A stretch of DNA of 64,000 nt from an uncultured Aquimarina sp. (GCA_947496705.1 CANMDW010000015.1:54466-118465), one strand, 5' to 3'; positions 8,797 to 18,358 are shown, numbered from the stretch's first letter. The notes: generated by a model not told the origin, from the letters alone. Translations and numbers: made by a program.

Positions 8797-9096
8797 ATGA
8801 GTACACTATTAGATAAATTAACCGCAATAAAAGAGATAAAACAAGCACTCAAGACAAGGAGCTGCCTAAATATAATAGATGCTGTTCTTAATAAGGAATC
8901 AGTACTACTTGATGGTAGTAAAGCAACTCAATTGAAAGCAGCTCAATTGAAAGCCTTAGGTAAAGGTGAAAATAAACATGCACTACGGAAACTACAGGAG
9001 GCTATTATTACACAACAAATATTTAAAAAAACTACGGAAAAAACACAAAAATCAGAAAAATCAGAAAAATCAAAAAGATTAAAACATAAGAGGTAA
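8797..9096 (+). CDS. Small basic protein with Lys/Arg-rich tail (unknown function)
   Basis: The 99-residue protein is helical, contains a short internal repeat (ATQLKAAQLKALGKG, about 43-57) and ends in a strongly basic low-complexity tail built from KSEK units and SKRLKHKR. No signal peptide or membrane helix is present. It follows the 8464 gene on the same strand and is probably in the same transcript. The basic end places it among the local proteins with positively charged C-termini, a feature seen in T4SS substrates; a nucleic-acid-binding role is the obvious alternative. Confidence 0.6.
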   Translation: MSTLLDKLTAIKEIKQALKTRSCLNIIDAVLNKESVLLDGSKATQLKAAQLKALGKGENKHALRKLQEAIITQQIFKKTTEKTQKSEKSEKSKRLKHKR

Positions 9097-9136
9097 AATG
9101 GTTGATGACTCGCCTTAAAAATTTCATCTTTATCAT

Positions 9137-9219
9137 CTAGTGTTAAGTCAAGACTGAAATGACGGGTAAGGCAATCGTAGATTTTGTGCCAGGCTTAGGC
9201 AAAAAATCATTGCATAGCC
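9137..9219. repeat. 168-bp element, copy B (left half only)
   Basis: CTAGTGTTAAGTCAAGACTG and the next 60 bp match copy A almost exactly (through the TTGCATAGCC segment), then similarity ends abruptly at about 9219. What follows (9220-9310) is GC-richer and contains GGTCGAT twice; it looks like another inserted palindromic element. Confidence 0.8.
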
Positions 9220-9472
9220 CGTTGGTCGATAAAAGTAGTGCGCGGGAAGGTCACCACCTCGCGTGGAATGCATAAAGAGCGCCACCGGTCGATATTTTGT
9301 GAAAGAGGATACTATTTTTATACTGTAGCGGTAGTAAAACAGTACACAAAAGGAGGATTTTTGTAAACGGATGTTATAAATTGAGGCACAATTTTTCTTC
9401 AAAAAAATCTAAACCCATAGATTTTTTCTGAATATCGTTCTGAAACTACCTTAACATTGCATGCTATTTTAG

Positions 9473-9744
9473 GAACTCATTTAAACTTTTTTGCCTGTTT
9501 CCGGCCAGCCTGCCTGGCCAGTCAGACAGGGTAGAATTGAAGCGAACCCGCCTGCCGGATCTACCTTGTCGGTAGACAGGCGGACAGGAAATAGAGGTTT
9601 TTTGCCCAGATAAAACTTTTTTTGAGTTGCATAGCAGCGCTACGGAAGGAAAAAAATGTGAAATATGGGTGAAAAAGATCATTCCTGCCTGCTCGCCGCA
9701 AGGCAGGCAGGTTGTAGCCAATTAGAAAAAGTTTAAATGAGTTC
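9473..9744. repeat. 272-bp inverted-repeat element with nested GC-rich palindromes
   Basis: The ends are near-perfect inverted repeats: GAACTCATTTAAACTTTTTT at 9473-9492 and AAAAAGTTTAAATGAGTTC at 9726-9744. Inside are three GC-rich hairpins built on CCTGCCTG/CAGGCAGG, one around GTCGGTAGACAGGCGG. No open frame of its own makes sense. Similar CCTGCCTG palindromes occur in the element at 23621-24020. Confidence 0.8.
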
Positions 9745-9809
9745 TAGATCTAAAAAACACTGAATCACTACGCTTTATAGCAGATTACGGTCTTTTCATC
9801 ATTTTAACC

Positions 9810-9839
9810 ATAGGGTATATCATATGTTTATTTGTTTTA
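9810..9839 (+). promoter_or_regulatory. T4SS-regulon bipartite motif (copy 3)
   Basis: ATAGGGTA, 13 bp, TTTGTTTTA. The 41 bp from 9806 align without gaps to 10967-11007, with identical AACCATAGGGTATA and TTGTTTTATAAATGA blocks and a diverged middle. It lies 48 bp before a 33-codon frame and 268 bp before the 10107 gene. Confidence 0.65.
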
Positions 9840-9886
9840 TAAATGAAGTGCTATACTTCAATATATAAACCTTAAAACATATAGTT

Positions 9887-9988
9887 ATGAAACCTAAAAC
9901 AAAAATGTTATTGACTATTCTATTTAAAAATATAAAAAGAAGATTACGAGACCTGCCTAAAGCCTCTAGCTTTGCGATACATCGATAA
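9887..9988 (+). CDS. Possible 33-residue basic peptide
   Basis: An ATG 48 bp after the shared motif opens a frame for a short peptide with a hydrophobic middle and basic end (MKPKTKMLLTILFKNIKRRL then RDLPKASSFAIHR). It could be a leader peptide or a real small membrane-active peptide, or chance. The only support is its placement behind the motif. Confidence 0.3.
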   Translation: MKPKTKMLLTILFKNIKRRLRDLPKASSFAIHR

Positions 9989-10106
9989 AGAAATATATGC
10001 TATTTCTTCATTGGGCATGAAAGTACAGTTGTAATACCATTTCACATTTTATGTATGAACATTAGAACATAGTAAACTCAATTACTAAGTATTAAAATAA
10101 TATAGT

Positions 10107-10544
10107 ATGAAGGATCAAAATCAAGAAGAAAATAAACAAAAAGACAGAGCGTCTTTAACATATGCTGCACCTAAGGAGGTTAAAGATGCTGTAATATTAA
10201 AAAGAGGAACAGCTATAGGTAAAGCAGGTGTCAGAAGAGTTATTGGTGCCAGACCAGCTTATAATTTCCAGGCTCATGTGCACTTCTCACACGGAACTCC
10301 CGGATCTAAAGCTGAAGGGGGTATTCCTGCGAAACCTTCTGAATCATTGATTCTTGTAAGATGTTATGCAAATGATGAAGCAGCAAAGTCGGCAGGTGAG
10401 CAGGTTGGTACAGGTACAGAGATAGATGCAAACCATACAGTGTATAATGCATCAAATCATTCACTTGAATATGTGATAAAAGACGGTGCTTTTCATGCAA
10501 AAGATATAACTGAGACTGCTCTAAAAGAATCAAAATCATCGTGA
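10107..10544 (+). CDS. Unknown soluble protein, probably frameshifted near its end
   Basis: The 145 codons give a protein with a charged, Gln/Glu/Lys-rich start (1-16), then a compact alpha/beta-looking region with GVRRVIGARPAYNF and HVHFSHGTPGSK. No family is recognised and there is no signal peptide. Just before the stop (10542) the +1 frame becomes convincing coding sequence (SGGSSSGHSQELPGV then NITDKENTFKIKKPL) and ends at a stop at 10645-10647, right before a strong terminator. A one-base change in the AAAA run near 10533 would join the two, giving about 180 residues with a basic end. Either the gene is frameshifted or the sequence has an indel. Confidence 0.6.
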   Translation: MKDQNQEENKQKDRASLTYAAPKEVKDAVILKRGTAIGKAGVRRVIGARPAYNFQAHVHFSHGTPGSKAEGGIPAKPSESLILVRCYANDEAAKSAGEQVGTGTEIDANHTVYNASNHSLEYVIKDGAFHAKDITETALKESKSS

Positions 10545-10695
10545 ACCGCTAAAAAGTGGCGGTAGTAGTAGTGGTCATTCTCAAGAGCTGCCTGGAGTTA
10601 ATATAACAGATAAAGAGAACACTTTTAAGATCAAAAAGCCTTTGTAGCGCACAAATTTTTTTAAAACTTGTGTTATGATTTGGTGCTGATGTATT

Positions 10696-10726
10696 AACCC
10701 TATGAAGAAAGCTTCATAGGGTTTTT
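10696..10726 (+). terminator. Rho-independent terminator
   Basis: AACCCTATGAAG and CTTCATAGGGTT form a perfect 12-bp stem followed by a T-run. It closes the 10107 transcript. From here to 10966 I see only a 27-codon frame at 10834 that I do not credit. Confidence 0.85.
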
Positions 10727-10970
10727 TATAAAGTTTACAATTAATTTTCTATCTAAGGATTAGTGTTCAAACAACTATCTGGGAACATTGTATAATGACT
10801 GCCTCATTTATAAGAAGTTTCTAAGAGAGATTTCATGAACAATCACATAAAAAGATCAGAAAACACTTTTCAAAGCAATATTATTTCTACAACTGTACCC
10901 ATATTCTCAGGAGTTTAATGCCGCAATGAGAAGATTAAAAACATCAAGGAATAAATATTTCAAAAAAACC

Positions 10971-11000
10971 ATAGGGTATAATACAAGCTGGTTTGTTTTA
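10971..11000 (+). promoter_or_regulatory. T4SS-regulon bipartite motif upstream of the coupling protein
   Basis: ATAGGGTA, 13 bp, TTTGTTTTA, 71 bp before the start codon of the coupling ATPase. It is the near-identical partner of the site at 9810. Confidence 0.65.
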
Positions 11001-11070
11001 TAAATGATTAAGGTTTTAAGGTACTCTATTATCGATCTCCAATCTAATCGAATAAAAAATAAAAGTAATT

Positions 11071-13170
11071 ATGAAGGATAAGTTTTCTATTGACATATTA
11101 ATAATCTTTGCTTTGGTGATGTGTTTACTACTGCTGTCATTAGATGTATATACTGGGTTTTATAATGAACTAAACAATTTAGGGTTAACAGACAGAAACC
11201 TTAACCAAGGTATTAAAAAAGCATATTTACAATTACCTTTCTTATCAAATTCATTTTTCTTACGTATTATCATTTTAGGTGTTTTTATGCTTGGAACCTT
11301 TGGGATAAGTTTAAAAAAGAAACCCGAAGAGGATCCTGATTTAAAAAAATATGTCATTTCGGTAATTATATCTTTTTCTCTATTTGTATTAAGTGGTGGT
11401 TTTAAAGTCAATTTAGTAGCAAATCTAATTATCACTTTTGCTTCCTGGCTGGGATTTATCTGGAGTTTTTTACATATCAGGAAACATTTTAATTTTTTCT
11501 CTAATAAAGATGAATTCAATAATAAAAACCTCATTTTTCAACAAGAAAAAGTATATAAAGAAAACCCATATTCTGTAAACCTAAAGACAGAGAATGGATT
11601 GATTAATGTGGTAAACCCGTTTAGAGCAACTATGGTTTTAGGAACTCCCGGGTCGGGTAAGTCATACTCTGTAATAGAAGAATACATCAGGCAACATATC
11701 ATGAAAAATTTCTCTATGATGGTGTATGATTTTAAATTTCCTTCTCTGGCAAAAGAAACCTATGCTTTTTACGAATATTATAAAAACACCTACAAAATAG
11801 CACCAAAATTTACAGTGATCTCTCTGGATGATATTCCATATTCTAATTTTGTAAATCCAATAAGTCCGGATCTTATACGTAAAACGGCAGATGCCATAGA
11901 GGCTTCGCAAACGGTACTTTTTAACCTTAATAAAGAATGGATTACCAAAAAAGACTTCTTTGCACAATCTGCCATATCCTATTTTGCCTGTTGTATATAT
12001 TTTTTAAAATTATATCAAAATGGTAAATTTTGTACCCTTCCGCATGCGATAGCATTAGCCTCTTGTCCCGATGAAAAAGTATTTAAAGTTTTTAAAAGAC
12101 AGCCTGCGTTGCGTTTTTTTATGACACCTTTTGCTGATGCCTTAGAAAAAGAAGCTTATGAACAGCTATCAGGACAAACAGCTACTGCCAGAATTCCATT
12201 ATCACAATTAGCCACGAGAGAGTTGTTTTGGGTGATGGGTAATAATGTATACCCAGAGCTTAATGCATCTTTAAATATTAATGACCCAGAAAATCCGCAG
12301 ATATTAATATTGGCAAACTCTCCATCAACACAAACTACAAATTCCCCTGCTTTAGGATTAATTTCTACACAATTAATAAAAGTGGTTAATACACAGAAAA
12401 AAATGCCATGTTCTATAATAATCGATGAGCTGCCAACCATGTATTTTATGGGATTGGATAACTTGATCGCTACCGCCAGGTCTAACAAAGTATCAACTAC
12501 AATCGGAGCTCAGGACCTGGAACAATTGAAGCGGGATTATGGAGACAAGGTGGCAGAAACTATTTTTAATATTATAGGTAATATTTTTAGTGGTTCTGTT
12601 AGAAGTGGTACTGCTACCAAACTTCAGGAAATTTTTGGAAAGAAAAAACAACGCCTTAAAAACATGACGGTGGATACGAGTACTACATCCTATACGATTA
12701 ATGAGAGTATGGATTTTGCGATACCGGTATCAACCATATCACAGCTTTCTCAGGGGGAGTTTGTGGGTATTGTGTCTGATAATTTTGGGGAAGAAATAAA
12801 GCAAAAAGTATTCAGAGGACATATTCAGGTAGACAAGAGAACCGATCAGGTAAAAAAAGAAATTCCTTTAGTCATTAAAGAAGAAAACCTGGAAGCTCTG
12901 TTAGACGGTAATTTTAAACGAATAGTAGATGAGATCGATATTATTCTTGCAAATGAGCTAGCTGAGATAAATATTATTGAGGGAAACAACGATGATAAAG
13001 GAGGAGCAACAGAAAAAGAAGGAGCAACAGAAGAAGGAGCAACAGAAGAAGAAGGAATAGCAGGTGGTGGAAAAGGAACAAGCAAAAAAGAAAATGTAGA
13101 AAAGAATCAGACTGTAAAAACAAAACCAAGTTCACAAATGAAGAGAAGTCGTAGTGGGGTAGGTTATTGA
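11071..13170 (+). CDS. VirD4/TraG-type T4SS coupling ATPase (MobC-like)
   Basis: The 699-residue protein starts with about four membrane helices (roughly residues 7-28, 62-80, 92-110, 116-134). A cytoplasmic ATPase follows with Walker A LGTPGSGKSYS (about 190-200), Walker B CSIIIDELPT (about 447) and the GAQDLEQLKRDYG stretch typical of VirD4/TraG/MobC coupling proteins of Bacteroidetes. These select substrates and feed them to the channel. The C-terminal 60 residues are low-complexity: acidic GATEKEGATEEG repeats, a Lys-rich linker and KRSRSGVGY. Its own promoter-like motif lies upstream; a 186-bp inverted repeat separates it from the peptidase gene. Presence of a coupling protein without any visible relaxase is the main reason to consider protein export. 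Confidence 0.9.
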   Translation: MKDKFSIDILIIFALVMCLLLLSLDVYTGFYNELNNLGLTDRNLNQGIKKAYLQLPFLSNSFFLRIIILGVFMLGTFGISLKKKPEEDPDLKKYVISVIISFSLFVLSGGFKVNLVANLIITFASWLGFIWSFLHIRKHFNFFSNKDEFNNKNLIFQQEKVYKENPYSVNLKTENGLINVVNPFRATMVLGTPGSGKSYSVIEEYIRQHIMKNFSMMVYDFKFPSLAKETYAFYEYYKNTYKIAPKFTVISLDDIPYSNFVNPISPDLIRKTADAIEASQTVLFNLNKEWITKKDFFAQSAISYFACCIYFLKLYQNGKFCTLPHAIALASCPDEKVFKVFKRQPALRFFMTPFADALEKEAYEQLSGQTATARIPLSQLATRELFWVMGNNVYPELNASLNINDPENPQILILANSPSTQTTNSPALGLISTQLIKVVNTQKKMPCSIIIDELPTMYFMGLDNLIATARSNKVSTTIGAQDLEQLKRDYGDKVAETIFNIIGNIFSGSVRSGTATKLQEIFGKKKQRLKNMTVDTSTTSYTINESMDFAIPVSTISQLSQGEFVGIVSDNFGEEIKQKVFRGHIQVDKRTDQVKKEIPLVIKEENLEALLDGNFKRIVDEIDIILANELAEINIIEGNNDDKGGATEKEGATEEGATEEEGIAGGGKGTSKKENVEKNQTVKTKPSSQMKRSRSGVGY

Positions 13171-13191
13171 TAACTAACTAAGAACTATAAC

Positions 13192-13377
13192 GTAAGGGCG
13201 CCTCTAAAAACTGGTTTTGTGATGAGAATGAGCGAAAAAATCAAGGTCAAAGCGTAGGGGAAAATATTCCACAGGTGTAGTAGCCATAGCTACATCGAGG
13301 AAAGATTTTTACCTACAACACAGGTGTTGGTTTTGCAGCTATTCGTACTAAAAAGTAACTTTTGGAGGTGCCCTTAA
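13192..13377. repeat. 186-bp inverted-repeat element between coupling ATPase and M23 genes
   Basis: Left end GTAAGGGCGCCTCTAAAAAC and right end ACTTTTGGAGGTGCCCTTAA are imperfect inverted repeats; a GTAGCCATAGCTAC hairpin sits in the middle, as in the 168-bp family. Sequence is otherwise different from that family. No coding capacity. Confidence 0.75.
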
Positions 13378-13397
13378 ATAACTATTATTTTTTTAAG

Positions 13398-13940
13398 ATG
13401 ATGAAACTTAGCAAAAAATTACTAGTAGCCATTCTGATGATTTGCACGACAAATCTAGGGTATACGCAAACAAGTAATAATAAGAGAACAAGTCGCCAGT
13501 ATGCAAAATTGGAATTACAAAAAAAGCCTATTTATTTTCCATTACCATCCAAAAGTTTTAAAAGAATTTCTTCGGGTTACGGAATGAGAAAACATCCGAT
13601 CTTAAAGAAAAATAAATTTCATTTCGGATTAGATCTGGCTGCAAGAAAAGGAACACCAATATATGCTTCTGCCCATGGCAAGGTCATTAAGGCAGCATTT
13701 TCATCCACTTATGGAAACTACGTGGTTATTGATCATCATTCTGGATATAAGACTTTGTATGCGCATATGATGGTTTCAAAAGTAAAAAAAAATCAAAGGG
13801 TAAAACAGGGTGCTGTCATTGGATTTGTAGGATCTACTGGAAGATCTACCGGACCTCATTTGCATTATGAGATTTTGAAAAGAAATAAAAAGATAGATCC
13901 TTTTAATTATTGGGTGAATATGATAAAAAAATGGAAATAA
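13398..13940 (+). CDS. Exported M23 (LytM-type) peptidase
   Basis: I start at the ATG at 13398 because it gives a proper signal peptide (KLLVAILMICTTNLGYTQ); the frame upstream is only the right end of the inverted repeat read from a TTG. The 180-residue precursor is a single M23 domain with the zinc ligands HFGLD (about 75) and HLHYE (about 154), so it should be an active endopeptidase that cuts peptidoglycan cross-links. In T4SS loci a wall hydrolase (VirB1 role) opens the peptidoglycan for channel assembly. It is followed by the small membrane protein at 36 bp. Confidence 0.9.
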   Translation: MMKLSKKLLVAILMICTTNLGYTQTSNNKRTSRQYAKLELQKKPIYFPLPSKSFKRISSGYGMRKHPILKKNKFHFGLDLAARKGTPIYASAHGKVIKAAFSSTYGNYVVIDHHSGYKTLYAHMMVSKVKKNQRVKQGAVIGFVGSTGRSTGPHLHYEILKRNKKIDPFNYWVNMIKKWK

Positions 13941-13976
13941 ACGTCTTTGAACTTTAAAAGAAAAATGATATAAAAA

Positions 13977-14183
13977 ATGAGAAATATAAAGCATACAGAG
14001 AAATATTTATGGGCCTGGATACTATGTAGCATTTTTTTGTTGGCATATTCCATTTTGGTTGTGCATAAATTACAGCTAGACAAACAACTGTTGCAAAAAG
14101 AGAATTTAGACACAAATATATCTGACCGGATACAAAAATTTGAAGATATAGAAGATGAATTATTATTTACTCCCAAGGAATAA
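13977..14183 (+). CDS. Small single-pass membrane protein in the traL position
   Basis: The 68-residue protein has a short basic start, one membrane helix (about 11-29) and a polar, coiled-coil-like tail (LQLDKQLLQKENLD). It ends 3 bp before traM starts, so the two are translationally tied. In Bacteroides conjugative transposons the slot just before traM is occupied by a small membrane protein, traL; length and position fit but sequence is too short for a firm assignment. Confidence 0.7.
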   Translation: MRNIKHTEKYLWAWILCSIFLLAYSILVVHKLQLDKQLLQKENLDTNISDRIQKFEDIEDELLFTPKE

Positions 14184-14186
14184 GAA

Positions 14187-15188
14187 ATGGATACTAATAA
14201 AAAAATTATTGTTGCAGTTGTAGGTGTAATCCTTTTAGGCGTTTTAATATTTGCTATCAGAGGATTGGGTTCTACAGGTTCCTCTACGACTGGAGAAATG
14301 GCGGATGGATTAGAATTTGATTCTCCTGATCTTGATATAGAGAAGTTTGATAATTCTACAAAGAAAGAACTATACGATGAAACAAATACATATGATAGAG
14401 AGCGCTACGATTCATTAGCCGATAATCTTTCTTTTCTACAAAAAATGAAAAATAAGCTTTTAAAAGATGGTATAAGAGATGAAGAAATACCAGAAGAAAT
14501 ACCAAATGTAAATGAAGATTTACAAATGCTTATGGAATTGCAGAATAACTTAAATAAAGCTAACCCACAATACGATATGAATTATGTGCCGCCACCGGTA
14601 GTAACACCAGAACCCGAGGAAAAAAAGATTCCCAAAGAAGGAGATTATTTTTTTAGTGCATCCTCTACGACTACTACTGCTTTAAGAGAAAATCTTATTC
14701 CGGCAGAGGTCATCGATCAAGGTGTGCTTAAACAAGGGTCAACGATCGCGTTGAGAACAAAACAACCTATAACACTGCCAAAACAAAACATAAGAATTCC
14801 CAAAGGAGCAGTAATCTATGGAGTTGTTAATATCGAAGGTACAAGATTAAATATAGATATCAATAAATATAAACGAGACAATACACTATTCTCGATTGAT
14901 ATGAGTGTTTATGATTATGACGGGTTACAAGGCATACATCTTAATCACAGGTCTCTTTTTTCGATACCTTCAAATGTTTCCAAAGATGTGTATAGAGCAG
15001 CTATGAGAACTTATGAGCAACAACAACCTCTTATAGGAAATGGTAATAGGCGAGTCCCTTTGGATAGGGTGGCTATATTATCAGCAGCAAAAGAAATCTC
15101 CAGAGAATTGTTTGATAAAAGAAAAGTATTTGTTCCCAGAAAGTATCATATATGGCTAACCATAAATAACCAAGATAATGATAAATAA
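14187..15188 (+). CDS. traM: TraM-like (VirB10-like) T4SS protein
   Basis: The 333-residue protein has a cytoplasmic start, one membrane helix (about 6-26), a long polar, acidic linker with a Pro-rich hinge (PPPVVTPEPEEKK, about 133-145) and a C-terminal beta domain (about 155-325) with the LIPAEVIDQGVLKQGSTIAL pattern of the TraM/VirB10 family. VirB10 spans both membranes and transmits ATPase state to the outer membrane pore. The stop overlaps the traG start by 11 bp. Confidence 0.88.
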   Translation: MDTNKKIIVAVVGVILLGVLIFAIRGLGSTGSSTTGEMADGLEFDSPDLDIEKFDNSTKKELYDETNTYDRERYDSLADNLSFLQKMKNKLLKDGIRDEEIPEEIPNVNEDLQMLMELQNNLNKANPQYDMNYVPPPVVTPEPEEKKIPKEGDYFFSASSTTTTALRENLIPAEVIDQGVLKQGSTIALRTKQPITLPKQNIRIPKGAVIYGVVNIEGTRLNIDINKYKRDNTLFSIDMSVYDYDGLQGIHLNHRSLFSIPSNVSKDVYRAAMRTYEQQQPLIGNGNRRVPLDRVAILSAAKEISRELFDKRKVFVPRKYHIWLTINNQDNDK

Positions 15189-17514
15189 AATAGAAAAAAT
15201 ATTTCCTATTTATACAATAGAAAAAGATTTATTAATCTCAAAATTTGGGGATGTAAGTTTGGTATATGAACTAAAAATGCCTCAAATCTATTCTTTGGAT
15301 AGAGAAGCAATGGATCGTATTAATTTAACCATCGATAAACTAATACGATCATTGCCTCCAGGTACAGTATGGCAAAAACAGGATTATTTTTTTGTAACAA
15401 ACCTTAAAGATCCAATTACGGAAGGCAGAAATATGCTATCTCGTAGTGATAATAGTTATTTTTTAGAAAAACCAATATTAACCCATGAATGCTATTTAAT
15501 ATTTACAAAAGATGCTAAAAATAAGGTAAATATTACCAATAATACAACCAAGTATGAAAAGTATCTTGAAGGTATCGATAGTTTTATTGCAGATGTAGAT
15601 ACAAGCGTTTCCTTTTTATCAAAAGAAGAATACTTTAGTGCGAATCGCCTTAATGATGATCAAATTATTGATCTGATAGGTAAATACTTTTCCCTTTCCT
15701 CAAAAAGTGACCATAAATTAAAAGATATTTTTCTGGATAGGCAAATTCAGGTTGCTAATAAGATTGGAGAGGTATATGCAATTACTTCAAATAATGAATT
15801 ACCAATTAACATTAATAGTTATATAAGGAATAAGGAATATTCTACACAGCGAACAGATTTCTTTATTCCTTACATGCAAGCGCTCTGTTTGGGATTAGAA
15901 TGCAATCACATTTTTAATCAAATTGTTTATATAGAAAAATCAGAAGATGTATTCAAATCTATCAAGACAAAAATGAACAATTTCAGGAGTCTATCGCTTT
16001 TATCAAAAGAGAATGAATTGTATTGTAATAATATTGAGGATTTGGTAGAAAATGTTATTGACAAAGAATTAAAATTCATCAAGCAGCATTTTAACATTAT
16101 TATTTGGGAGGATAACGAAGAGAAATTAAAAAAGAGTAAAAACAATTTAGAAAATACATTCCGTGAGATGGGCATGCTGCCGTATCATATAAAATACTCC
16201 ATAAAAGATATATACCTTAATAGTGGGCCCGGTGCAGGAACAAGAATACCCGAAGAATATAAATTTATTGGTATTTCTGAACAAACACCAATCCTCATGA
16301 ATTTTGAAAGTTATTATGAAAGTTTTAAGGACGGAATTTTGTTATGCGATAGGAAAAATGAAGCTCCTATCAGATTAGACCTATGGGACGAGCCTGTAAA
16401 AAGAGGACATATAGTGAATAGAAACAGATTAATATTTGGCCCATCGGGTACTGGTAAATCGTTTTTGATAAATCATATTGCTTCTCAATATTTTGAACAA
16501 GGCCATCATATTGTAATGATCGATATCGGAAATTCATACAAAAAGTTATGTACACTGGTAGGAGGTCAATATTATACTTATGATGTTGATCACCCAATGG
16601 AGTTCAACCCTTTTTATATCCATGGAGAAATTGATATAGATAAAAAAGAATTCCTCGTATCACTGGTCATGTTTTTATGGAAAGGAGAAAGCTCCTTTAC
16701 TAAAGAGGAAAAGCAAATCATAACGCTCTATTTAGATGCATACTATACCAATCTTAAAGTGCATACAGACATTTTTCCAAAATTATCTACTTTTTATGAA
16801 TTTGTTATGGAGAACAGAGTAGAGTATAATGAAGAGAAGTATTTTGATAAGTTGAGTTTTGACTTATCTGTGAGGGATTTTTATGATGGAAAGTACAGGC
16901 ACATCCTTAATTCTGAACAACCCGTCGATTTACTGCATGAACGATTTATTGTTTTTGAAATGGACAATATCAAAGATCATCCGGTTTTGTTTCCGTTGAT
17001 TACAATGTTATCCATAGATGTGGTTATGGGAAAAATACGTCAGCTTAAAGGAATCAAGAAGTCCATATTTATTGATGAATGCTGGAAACCTATTTCCAAA
17101 GGAGAAATGGCAGAATTTATAAAATATATGTATAAAACAGTTAGAAAACATTATGGAGAGGTAGCTATTGCAACACAAGATATTGAGGATATACTGGAAA
17201 CTTCTGCGGGAGCAGCGATGATCAATAATACAGATACGATGATTTTATTGTCACATAAAAAGAAAATGGCATCCAAAGACAAATTGGCAACACATCTTTC
17301 TTTTAATGAGGCCGACTTAAAAAAACTGTTTTCTACAGATAAGCGCGAAGTGTTTATTAAAGTTGGTAATGTTTCAAACGTATACAAGGTCAGTGTTTCT
17401 AAAGAACGATATGCCTGCTATTCATCAAATGCCAATGAGAATCAATTTATTTTTGATCGGTATGCCAAACATAAGAATATGAAACTGGCACTTAATGAAT
17501 TTATTAATCAATAA
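15178..17514 (+). CDS. traG: TraG (VirB4-like) T4SS ATPase
   Basis: At 778 residues with Walker A FGPSGTGKSF (about 420) and Walker B SIFIDECWKP (about 627), followed by the ATQDIEDIL sensor stretch, this is a typical Bacteroidetes TraG, the VirB4 AAA+ motor that powers assembly and transport. The N-terminal 400 residues are the VirB4-specific domain. It overlaps traM by 11 bp and is followed by traN at 13 bp, the order traM-traG-traN being a local rearrangement of the Bacteroides order. Confidence 0.92.
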   Translation: MINKIEKIFPIYTIEKDLLISKFGDVSLVYELKMPQIYSLDREAMDRINLTIDKLIRSLPPGTVWQKQDYFFVTNLKDPITEGRNMLSRSDNSYFLEKPILTHECYLIFTKDAKNKVNITNNTTKYEKYLEGIDSFIADVDTSVSFLSKEEYFSANRLNDDQIIDLIGKYFSLSSKSDHKLKDIFLDRQIQVANKIGEVYAITSNNELPININSYIRNKEYSTQRTDFFIPYMQALCLGLECNHIFNQIVYIEKSEDVFKSIKTKMNNFRSLSLLSKENELYCNNIEDLVENVIDKELKFIKQHFNIIIWEDNEEKLKKSKNNLENTFREMGMLPYHIKYSIKDIYLNSGPGAGTRIPEEYKFIGISEQTPILMNFESYYESFKDGILLCDRKNEAPIRLDLWDEPVKRGHIVNRNRLIFGPSGTGKSFLINHIASQYFEQGHHIVMIDIGNSYKKLCTLVGGQYYTYDVDHPMEFNPFYIHGEIDIDKKEFLVSLVMFLWKGESSFTKEEKQIITLYLDAYYTNLKVHTDIFPKLSTFYEFVMENRVEYNEEKYFDKLSFDLSVRDFYDGKYRHILNSEQPVDLLHERFIVFEMDNIKDHPVLFPLITMLSIDVVMGKIRQLKGIKKSIFIDECWKPISKGEMAEFIKYMYKTVRKHYGEVAIATQDIEDILETSAGAAMINNTDTMILLSHKKKMASKDKLATHLSFNEADLKKLFSTDKREVFIKVGNVSNVYKVSVSKERYACYSSNANENQFIFDRYAKHKNMKLALNEFINQ

Positions 17515-17527
17515 ATAAAAAAATAAA

Positions 17528-18358
17528 ATGAGACTGATACAATTGTTACTTATTTTGTTACTGATAAGTTCCAACACTTATTCACAACAAGAAATTTTTG
17601 ATGAGATAGAGAGTACTAAACCCATTGCAATCTCTGATATAAAGACTACTCATTTAATTTTTAACAACAAAATTAAATATTTGGATATAGGGTCACGCTA
17701 TTTTGTTACAGATACGATAGAAAATATTGTAAAAGTGAAACACATAGGTGGTGATTTTATAGAGAAAAAAGAAGAGAAAAAAACAAATATTACCATAATT
17801 ACTCAAGATGGAGATTACTACTCTATTCCTCTTTTTTTTGAGAGATATATTACAAATACGACATACAAATTAGATGAATTGAGGAATAAGAATAATGTCT
17901 TGATGAAAAATGAACAAAAGAAAATGGGAATATATGAGATGTGTCATTTTAGTAGAAAAGCAGTAAGTAACTATAACATAAAGGGAAACAGAGATTTACT
18001 ACTTTCTAAAGTTTCAGGAATATTTTATAGGGGAGACTATATAGCAATACGTTTGGTGATCAAAAACTTTTCCACTATCAATTTAAATATTGATCATTTT
18101 CTTTTTCGTTTCATGAAAAACAAAAGGTATGCTCAGGACATCGTTTATCAGGAAAGAGTTTTAAGACCTGTTTTGGTATGTAATGAAACCGAAAAAGTAA
18201 GGGGAGTTGGTGGTATAGAGGTGTTCTCATTTATTTTCGAAAAATTTACACCCAATAACGATGAAAAACTTCAAATAGATATTATCGAAAAAAACGGAGG
18301 GAGATCAACTACGATTACGATCCCCAGGAAAAAATTATTAAAACCAAAAGTAATATAG
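17528..18358 (+). CDS. traN: TraN-like (VirB9-like) T4SS protein
   Basis: The 276-residue protein has a Sec signal peptide (LLILLLISSNTYSQ), then a beta-rich domain (about 35-120: KTTHLIFNNKIKYLDIG) and a second beta domain, matching TraN/DUF4138, the VirB9-type periplasmic/outer membrane ring protein. The KTTHLIF motif at the mature start is characteristic of Bacteroidetes TraN. It would form the outer membrane pore with TraM. Confidence 0.85.
   Translation: MRLIQLLLILLLISSNTYSQQEIFDEIESTKPIAISDIKTTHLIFNNKIKYLDIGSRYFVTDTIENIVKVKHIGGDFIEKKEEKKTNITIITQDGDYYSIPLFFERYITNTTYKLDELRNKNNVLMKNEQKKMGIYEMCHFSRKAVSNYNIKGNRDLLLSKVSGIFYRGDYIAIRLVIKNFSTINLNIDHFLFRFMKNKRYAQDIVYQERVLRPVLVCNETEKVRGVGGIEVFSFIFEKFTPNNDEKLQIDIIEKNGGRSTTITIPRKKLLKPKVI

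Noticed and set aside
9148..9721. Two minus-strand open frames of about 85 codons
   Set aside because: They read through repeat copy B and the 272-bp palindromic element; composition is that of repeats (Pro/Arg-rich) and not protein.
10834..10917. 27-codon frame starting ATGAACAATCACATA
   Set aside because: Too short, no ribosome site or homology; after a terminator and before a promoter motif.
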